Origin: an uncultured Mordavella sp.
GTDB lineage: Bacteria > Bacillota > Clostridia > Lachnospirales > Lachnospiraceae
Assembly: GCA_902406105.1 (NCBI GenBank)
Contig: CABPCP010000029.1
Span: forward strand, 1 to 36,853
Length of the DNA: 36,853 nucleotides
Direction of reading: 5' to 3'
A program made the position numbers and the translations under genes. Position 1 is the stretch's first letter, and each line of letters starts with the position of its first letter. Shown in pieces: positions 24,036-30,700 of the stretch. The notes beneath the pieces were generated by a model that made no database searches, was not told where the DNA came from, and was given only the letters and a program-made list of their open reading frames with translations.

Positions 24036-25307
24036 ATGGAACGGCAGAATTACTTTATATGCATTGACCTGAAGTCCTTCTACGCATCCGTAGAGTGCGT
24101 AGAACGGAAGCTGGATCCATTTAAGACAAACCTTGTAGTGGCAGATCCGACAAGATCAAAATCAACTATATGTCTGGCGATCACTCCGGCAATGAAAAAA
24201 CTGGGGGTGAAAAACAGATGCAGGATCCATGAGATCCCCGACAACATCCAATATATCACAGCAATGCCGAGGATGCAGCTGTATCTGGATTATTCTGCCA
24301 GGATCTACAGCATTTATCTCCGCTATGTTTCAAAGGAAGATATCCATGTGTACAGTGTGGATGAATGTTTTCTGGATGTAACAGAGTATCTTCGTCTGTA
24401 CCAGATGGATCCAAAGGAAATGGCTGTGGAACTGATGCGTGCGGTTATGCAGGAGACAGGGATCACGGCGACTGCCGGAGTGGGAACAAACCTTTACCTG
24501 GCCAAAATTGCAATGGATATCCTGGCAAAGCATGCGGAAGATCATATCGGGGTATTGGATGAGTTGTCTTTCCGCGAAAAGTTGTGGGACCATCAGCCTC
24601 TTCGTGATTTCTGGATGATCGGTTCCCGTACAGAAAGGAAACTAGCAGGCTATGGAATTCATACGATGGGAGATCTTGCGTTGGCATCCATTACTTCTGA
24701 GGATCTTCTTTATAAGATCTTTGGCATTGATGCGGAGTTGATGATCGACCACGCCTGGGGGAGAGAGACCTGCAGGATGAAGGATATCAAGAACTACCGG
24801 ACAGAAGAGCACAGTCTGTCCAACGGACAGGTTCTTATGAGAAATTATGAATTTGAAGAGGGGGCTGTGATTGCCAGGGAAATGACGGATGTGCTGGTGC
24901 TGGATCTGGTGGATAAAAGACTGGTAACAAATTCTGTCACACTATGGATTGCATACGACCATCGGCTTGAACATGATCCATCAAAGGGAACTGTCAGATT
25001 CGCAGAAGCGACTAATAGTTCTGAGCGGATCATTCATGCAGTGGAGAAGTTGTATCAGAGGATCGCGGATCGCCATACCGGGATCCGGAGAGTGGAAATC
25101 TGTGCCAACAGAGTAGTTCCGGAGAGCTTTGTTCAGTACGATCTGTTCTCCGATCCGGAACAGCAGGAAAAAGAAAGAAACCTGCAGCTGGCTATACTGG
25201 AGATTAAGAGAAGATATGGCAGGAATGCGGTCATGCGTGGCTCCAATCTTCTGGCCTGTTCTACTTACAGGGAAAGAAATAATCAGATTGGCGGCCACCG
25301 GGCATAA
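24036..25307 (+). CDS. Y-family DNA polymerase (UmuC/UvrX-like)
   Basis: A 423-residue translesion polymerase. The catalytic acidic residues are in FICIDLKSFYASVECVERKLDP (first Asp) and VYSVDECFLDVTEYL (Asp-Glu pair). The finger region, helix-hairpin-helix thumb (FWMIGSRTERKLAGYGIHTMGDLA) and little-finger domain follow in order. It resembles the UvrX/YqjW group carried by phages and ICEs. The ATG at 24036 follows GGAAAGGAAGG. It shares a unit with the YolD-like gene. Repression by the XRE protein and release by ImmA is the likely control. Confidence 0.93.
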   Translation: MERQNYFICIDLKSFYASVECVERKLDPFKTNLVVADPTRSKSTICLAITPAMKKLGVKNRCRIHEIPDNIQYITAMPRMQLYLDYSARIYSIYLRYVSKEDIHVYSVDECFLDVTEYLRLYQMDPKEMAVELMRAVMQETGITATAGVGTNLYLAKIAMDILAKHAEDHIGVLDELSFREKLWDHQPLRDFWMIGSRTERKLAGYGIHTMGDLALASITSEDLLYKIFGIDAELMIDHAWGRETCRMKDIKNYRTEEHSLSNGQVLMRNYEFEEGAVIAREMTDVLVLDLVDKRLVTNSVTLWIAYDHRLEHDPSKGTVRFAEATNSSERIIHAVEKLYQRIADRHTGIRRVEICANRVVPESFVQYDLFSDPEQQEKERNLQLAILEIKRRYGRNAVMRGSNLLACSTYRERNNQIGGHRA

Positions 25308-25320
25308 GGAGGTGATGACT

Positions 25321-25737
25321 GTGATGACGGCAGCATACCGTAAAATCATACATTTGCCGCGTCCGGCATCCGGGAGAACTCCGATGGCGGTAGAGCGGAG
25401 GGCGAAACAGTTTGCTCCGTTTGCTGCATTAAAAGGATTTGAGGATGCGGTCAGGGAAAAGGAGATTATCTATGAACCCAGGAGAATTTTATCGGAGGAG
25501 AAGAAAAATGAACTGGATATGAAATTAAGGATGCTGAAACCGGGCATGGAGATCCTGGTGGAGTTTTTTACCGGGAATCCGTCTCTTCCGGGATTCGGAA
25601 GATATCATACAGTGAAAGGGGATGTTGTTTTTTTTGATCCGTCAGTTGGTTTGCGGATCGGAGATACAGAGATAGAGATCCGGGATATCTGTGAGATGTC
25701 CGGGGATGTTTTTGAAATATTGGAAATGCCCTGTTAG
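25321..25737 (+). CDS. YolD-like protein
   Basis: A 138-residue small protein. The N-terminal half has the YolD signature RRAKQFAPFAALKGFEDAVREKEIIYEPRRILSEEKKNELDMKL. The C-terminal half (GRYHTVKGDVVFFDPSVGLRIGDTEIEIRDICEMSG) fits the family's beta-rich end. YolD-like genes sit beside UvrX-type polymerases in phages and are thought to act as UmuD-like partners (family knowledge). The GTG at 25321 is 8 bases after AGGAGG; ATG codons at 25315 and 25324 are alternatives. Confidence 0.82.
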   Translation: MMTAAYRKIIHLPRPASGRTPMAVERRAKQFAPFAALKGFEDAVREKEIIYEPRRILSEEKKNELDMKLRMLKPGMEILVEFFTGNPSLPGFGRYHTVKGDVVFFDPSVGLRIGDTEIEIRDICEMSGDVFEILEMPC

Positions 25738-25935
25738 AGGGATATCCGCAGAAATCTATGGTACTGTCCGGCGTGTGGGAGCCGGATGAAGGCTGCGGTG
25801 GAAGCGGCAGACCGACAAAGCAGGTCTGAAATGAATATCATGTATGTCCGCGCAGCTTTGGCGCTATTCGGAATGGGCAGCATGAGAGCTCATGAAGCGG
25901 ATTTGATTTCCCTTGATCCGTTGAGTAATAAATGA
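25738..25935 (+). pseudogene. Open in-frame stretch after the YolD stop (possible remnant)
   Basis: Directly after the YolD TAG the same frame stays open for 65 codons and starts with a zinc-ribbon-like YCPACGSRM. No start codon precedes that motif; the first ATG is at 25786. It may be the remains of a longer protein or a chance open frame. Nothing else is recognisable between the YolD gene and 25963. Confidence 0.25.
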
Positions 25936-25962
25936 AATTCTTATTGCTTAAAGGAGGAACTT

Positions 25963-26208
25963 ATGGGATCAGATAATTATAAATGGCATGTTCACTGCCC
26001 TGTATGCGGAGCTTTTCTGGAGAAAAGTTCCCAGTGCGATTCGGAGGTGGATTGTAAAAAATGTAAAAGCACACTGGAAGTACTGGTAAAGGAAGATATT
26101 GTATCTGTCCGTCCCATGATCATCAGGGATGAGCAGCTCAAAGCAAGGATGCGGGTCTATGCACAGAGGATCAGATCCGGATCTGGAAAGAAAAAAGAAA
26201 CAGAATAG
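25963..26208 (+). CDS. Small zinc-ribbon protein
   Basis: An 81-residue protein with two Cys pairs, HCPVCGAFLEKS and DCKKCKSTLEVLV, about 20 residues apart, forming a zinc ribbon, followed by a basic helical tail (LKARMRVYAQRIRSGSGKKKE). AAAGGAGG precedes the ATG. The fold suggests nucleic-acid binding, similar to small Com-like zinc fingers on mobile elements, but no function can be assigned. Confidence 0.75.
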   Translation: MGSDNYKWHVHCPVCGAFLEKSSQCDSEVDCKKCKSTLEVLVKEDIVSVRPMIIRDEQLKARMRVYAQRIRSGSGKKKETE

Positions 26209-26211
26209 AAT

Positions 26212-26396
26212 GAGATATCCGTTAGAGCGGTGAATTTGGCTGGAACCATCAGGACGGCGGCGGATATCAAGAGTTTGTCAAGGAGCTGAACCTGACCAGA
26301 ATCACTAAGAGCCCGGCAAAACATTTATGGTTGAGACACAGAAAAAGAAATTATTTTGTGCCTGGAAAGCAATCATATTTGTTTTGCCGGTTTTTT
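26212..26396 (+). other. Non-coding stretch with long-range inverted repeats and a T tract
   Basis: CCGGCAAAACA (26313-26323) is the perfect complement of TGTTTTGCCGG (26380-26390), which is followed by six T residues: a terminator-like structure with a 56-base loop. A second pair, GATATCCG (26212-26219) and CGGATATC (26262-26269), lies before it. One frame reads WNHQDGGGYQEFVKELNLTRITKS, perhaps a broken gene fragment. No intact gene is seen from 26209 to 26675. Confidence 0.5.
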
Positions 26397-26545
26397 CGTG
26401 CGAGAAAATCTGAGCGAAAAAGGAATTTGATACGATAATCATTAGGTTACGAAAAAAAGGTGTTTTCTATGTGAAATAAACATTTTGATTTTATCTTGTA
26501 AAGATTATTTCTTTTATTTTGAGTAGTAGAGGGAAAAAAGTATTT

Positions 26546-26590
26546 GGAGCCTTGGGCTCCCGTTCAAAAAAAACGGGTGAGTCCAGGGCT
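26546..26590 (+). promoter_or_regulatory. Structured leader upstream of the sigma-like gene
   Basis: Two alternative folds compete: GGAGCC/GGCTCC (26546-26560), or AGCCTTGG (26548-26555) with CCAGGGCT (26583-26590) enclosing CCCGTT/AACGGG (26559-26577). The choice between them could control transcription or translation of the gene at 26676. Confidence 0.4.
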
Positions 26591-26675
26591 TATTGTAGTG
26601 TCTGCATTTTAGGAAATGAAGAAATAACAAAATTTCCGGGACCACTCGCAGCCGGAAGGCAGAAAGGCGGTCCAT

Positions 26676-27293
26676 ATGCTGACATTAAAGGAATTAAAGG
26701 AAATGGTAAATCTGACGGAGAATAACGGAAGAGTTCCAACTGCAAAACAGTTGATTGAAAGCGGTGAACAAATAATCGTAAAAGAAGTTCTTGCCAAAGA
26801 ATCGACTATCAGTGTGTATGCAAACGGTTTTGTACTTTACCGGGCAGGAAAACATTATACAGTTTTCTCGATCAGTGATTGTGGAAATTATGAGTATGAA
26901 TCAGTGAAGGGGGCTTCTAAAAAATACGGGTCTTCATTTTTCGATAATGAGAACTGGTATGTTCGGTTAATTATGGAAGCAGAAGATCGGTTAGTAGTAA
27001 ATCAGGAAAGAATCAAATCAAATCATAAAGTATATTCTTATGATCGAATGGTTGAGAAAGGTATAGAGATAGAGTCTGACGAAGAAGATATCTCGGAAAG
27101 CTTAGTCAGAAATGATTTTGTTAAGCAAATGCTGGAAACACTTAATGAACGGCAGAAAGAAATGATTTATCTCTTCTATTTTGAACAGTGGAAACAGAAG
27201 GATATTGCAGAGTATTTTAATATATCCCAGCAAAGCGTCTCGGATATGATCAGGAGAGTGCTTAAGATTTTGGCTGAACATGTGCAGGAATAA
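26676..27293 (+). CDS. Sigma-70 region 4-type regulator
   Basis: A 205-residue protein. The last 65 residues are a sigma region 4 helix-turn-helix: FVKQMLETLNERQKEMIYLFYFEQWKQKDIAEYFNISQQSVSDMIRRVLKILAEH. The N-terminal 115 residues (a short helix, then a beta-rich part VYANGFVLYRAGKHYTVFSISDCGNYEYE) are not a canonical region 2, so it may be an atypical sigma factor or a DNA-binding activator. GGCAGAAAGGCGG precedes the ATG. Its position before the transfer region suggests it switches on conjugation genes. Confidence 0.8.
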   Translation: MLTLKELKEMVNLTENNGRVPTAKQLIESGEQIIVKEVLAKESTISVYANGFVLYRAGKHYTVFSISDCGNYEYESVKGASKKYGSSFFDNENWYVRLIMEAEDRLVVNQERIKSNHKVYSYDRMVEKGIEIESDEEDISESLVRNDFVKQMLETLNERQKEMIYLFYFEQWKQKDIAEYFNISQQSVSDMIRRVLKILAEHVQE

Positions 27294-27319
27294 AAATTTT
27301 TAATTACGTCTTGTGTAAA

Positions 27320-27430
27320 GGGGCAGGTCACTTATGAAAGGTGAGGGGGTTAAAAACTTCCAGGCACCTTGAAAAGTGAACAGCCTGCCCAGAGTGATAC
27401 CTGGCTTGAATGTGCATCCTGCGCGTCCTG
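27320..27430. other. Candidate origin of transfer (oriT)
   Basis: A three-part hairpin of 19 bp spans 27321-27390: GGGCAGG/CCTGCCC, TCACTT/AAGTGA and AAGGTG/CACCTT, with a 21-base loop. Downstream by 25 bases is GCATCCTGCGCG (27414-27425), which contains ATCCTG followed by C, the IncP-type nick consensus. An inverted repeat next to such a motif in a non-coding gap of an ICE is the expected layout of oriT. The assignment is inference. Confidence 0.45.
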
Positions 27431-27552
27431 TCAGAGGAAACGTCCCGGTCATACGGAAGCCGGTACAGGAACGGATCTGGGGAAGAGAACAGGAAAACCT
27501 TAAATAAAAATCATTGTCTGATTTCATCATATTGATGACAGCAGAAACAGTG

Positions 27553-27597
27553 TGGCGGTATGGATTTCTGATTGAAATGAATACCGCCATATTTTTG
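27553..27597 (+). terminator. Terminator in the pre-adhesin region
   Basis: TGGCGGTAT (27553-27561) pairs with ATACCGCCA (27581-27589), followed by TATTTTTGTG. It would end transcripts from upstream before the adhesin gene. Confidence 0.7.
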
Positions 27598-27665
27598 TGC
27601 TGTTATCCCGGCCGGGAAGAAACGGCCGACTGTCCCAGACAGTACAAATGATCAAGGAAAGGAGG

Positions 27666-27686
27666 ATGCGGATGAAGAAAACATAA
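27666..27686 (+). other. Mini-ORF (MRMKKT) with strong ribosome site before the adhesin
   Basis: AAAGGAGG stands before two in-frame ATGs (27666, 27672) that reach a TAA after six codons. It may be a leader peptide or the stump of an older gene start. A TTGACA (27690-27695) follows, but its -10 is poor. Confidence 0.3.
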
Positions 27687-27747
27687 AAATTGACAGAGGA
27701 AATGAAATGCTTTACTCATAAACCAGATTTCAGAAAGGACGAAAAAG

Positions 27748-30700
27748 ATGAGAAAGAAAAGAAAAGCAGCAAGGCTGATCTCTGGCTGCATGGCGTTGGT
27801 GTCACTTTTATCAGCGGTTGTATCTCCGATGATGGTTTCTGCGGCAGAATCTCCGACTGAGAGGGTCCCCTATTATGAGGAAGTAAAGGATCAATTGGAT
27901 ATGGATGAAGTCGTGACTGCTCATGATTATGAAGTTACAGTAGGGGCCTCGTTTGATATCAATTGTGACTTTTCCGGAATTGAGATCCCGGACAACAAGA
28001 AAGTAAAGGTCACTTTCCAGGAGGCGCTGAATGAGGACGGGGATCCTTTTGCGACAGATCATGAAGATACCTATCAGGCGGTCTATTATGTGGAACCGCA
28101 GACGACCAGTCATCCGATGTATCAGATCAGCAGGAACATTACGGTGAAGGAAGCGGCAGCTTCTGAAGAAGTGAAGGATTCCGGAACAGAGGCTTCACCG
28201 GGTCAGGATAAGAAAGAGTCGGAACCGGAAAGCTCTGATGAGGAAGGAGAGTCGGAAACACCGGCTGAGATGCATTCAGAAGAGGAATTTGACAAAGCAC
28301 TGGAGAGGTCAGAAGATCAGAAGACAGTGGATGAAGACAGTGGACTGACACTGGGCGAAGTTCTTTTGCAGGCGGCGGACCAGGGAGTGGATATCCAGAG
28401 TCTGGAAGTCGGGGAAAGCGTGACTTTTACAGCACAGGCTCCTCGGGCACGGGCAGCCAGAGCAACGCAGTCTGTGACCATTACCCAGGGAAGCTATTAT
28501 TACTATGCAGATTACGGGCTTGGATCCTATGTGACTGCTCCATTTACGGTGAAATTTGGGAACGTGTCTGCAACGGCATACTGCATTCAGCCGTCAAAGC
28601 CCGGCCCGGGAAGCGGAACATACCAGATCACAAAACTGGAAGGCAAGCAGGAACTGGCCAAGACGATTTATTATGGAACAGAAGCTTCGGGGGCGGCGTA
28701 TTTCTTTAATAGCCACCATAAGGACTTTTCCGCAGGAAAGCGGTTTATCGTAACACATCTGGCAGCTTCCTATGCGAATGGCAGCAGCGATGCATTTTAC
28801 GGAACCAACAGTACAGGAGAAGCGCTGGCGATGGAGCTTTATCATTACGCGGTAAGCCAGCCGGAAATTCCCGATGTGGAAATGTCATTTTCCAATTCTA
28901 ACGTGATGGCCTATGTGGACGGCAGCCAGCAGCGGACAGAAGATATTACGTTTAAGGCGTCAAGTCAGCAGACGATCACAATGGATCTGCCGGACGGCGT
29001 GAAGCTTCATAATATCAGCACAGGAAAGACCAGTGCTGCCGGGGCAAAGGTAACGATTTCCGGCGGTACAAAATTTTATCTGTCAGCACCGCTGACACAG
29101 ACGAGAGACGTGGCAGGATCGTGGTCCGCAAAAATGCAGGGAAGCATTACCAAGGATTACTCCGCTTATAAGATCACGACCGGAAGCTCCTATCAGGATA
29201 TTGCCCTGGTATTCGGAGAAGGCGTAGAAGACGAAAAGTATGTGAGCTTTTCTGTGAAATGGCTGGAGCTGGCCAAGGTAGAGATCATCAAGGTGGATTC
29301 CAGGCATGAGAATGCAAAGCTGTCAGGAGCGATATTTGGTATTTACAGTGATCCTGACTGTACGAAGCTGATCACAGAGATGCCGGCAACAGATGAAAAT
29401 GGATCTTCCGTTGCGGAGATCGTAAAGACTCAGGATACGGTATATCTGAAAGAAATTCAGGCTCCGGAAGGATACCGGCTGAATACGGCAGGTTATAATG
29501 TAAAACTGATTGCAAATGATACGGCATCTGTTACAGTACCGGATCAGGAGCAGATGGGAGAACTGACTATTTATAAAGAAGGCCAGGTTCTGACCGGTGC
29601 AGATATGACAGAAGAAGGAGTGACGTTCCGTTATGAAGACCGCCGGCAGGAGGGCGCTGTTTATAACGTCTACGCCGGAGAAGATATTGTAACAGCCTAT
29701 GGTGCAAAGATCTACAGTAAAGGCGATCTTGTGAAAGGAAACCTGACGACGGACGATAATGGTTCGGCAGTTCTTAAAAATCTGCACCTGGGGACTTATG
29801 TGATCCGTGAAGTGCAGGCCCCGGAGAACTTTTACAATGCCGGTGAAGAAAAAACCGTGACACTTTCCTATGCCGGACAGAACGTGGAGACTGTATTCAG
29901 CGAGAGTACCTTCCATAATGACAGGCAGAAAGCGGAAGTCTCTGTTTTGAAAAAGGATAAGGATACCTTAAATCCCCTGGATGGCGGCGTGTTTGGGCTG
30001 TATGCGGGAAGCGACATTACAAATTCGGATGGAAACGTTGTGGTATCGAAGGGAACGCTGATTGAAAAAGCGGTGACTGGAGAAGATGGGAAAGCGGTCT
30101 TTACAGCAGATCTTCCGATAGGATTTTCTTATGATGTGAAAGAAATCCAGGCGCCGGATGGGTATGTGAGGAATCAGGAGGACGTATATTCCTTTACTTT
30201 CTCTTATATCAATGACAGCGAAGCGAAAGTAACATTTACCCATACTTTTATCAATGAGAGGGTAAACGCCACGATACGCCTGCAGAAAAAAGACGCAGAG
30301 ACGAACCAGGCAATTCCGCAGGGAGACGCTGACCTGGAAAATGCGGTATATGGCCTGTATGCCCGGAAAGATATTGTCCATCCGGACGGGGCAACCGGGG
30401 TGATCTATAAAGCCGGTGACAGGGTGGCTACGCTGACCACCGATGAAAACGGGAAAGCCTCCATAGAAAACCTGTATCTTGGGGAGTATTTTATCAAAGA
30501 GATCACGCCTCCGGTGGGGTATCTGGCAGATGAGAGTGAATATGATCTTGTGTGTGATTATGAAGGTGATCTGACCGCAACAGTGGAGCGGGAGTGCGTT
30601 TCACTGGAACAGGTAAAGAAGCAGCCCTTTGAGATCATCAAGGCAGCCAACAACGGGGAGACCGACGCCGATCTGCTTTCCGGTGCAGGGTTCACCGCAT

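Noticed and set aside
26519..26725. 68-codon ORF before the sigma-like gene
   Set aside because: Low-complexity Gly/Lys composition, no ribosome site, overlaps the structured leader and the start of the real gene.
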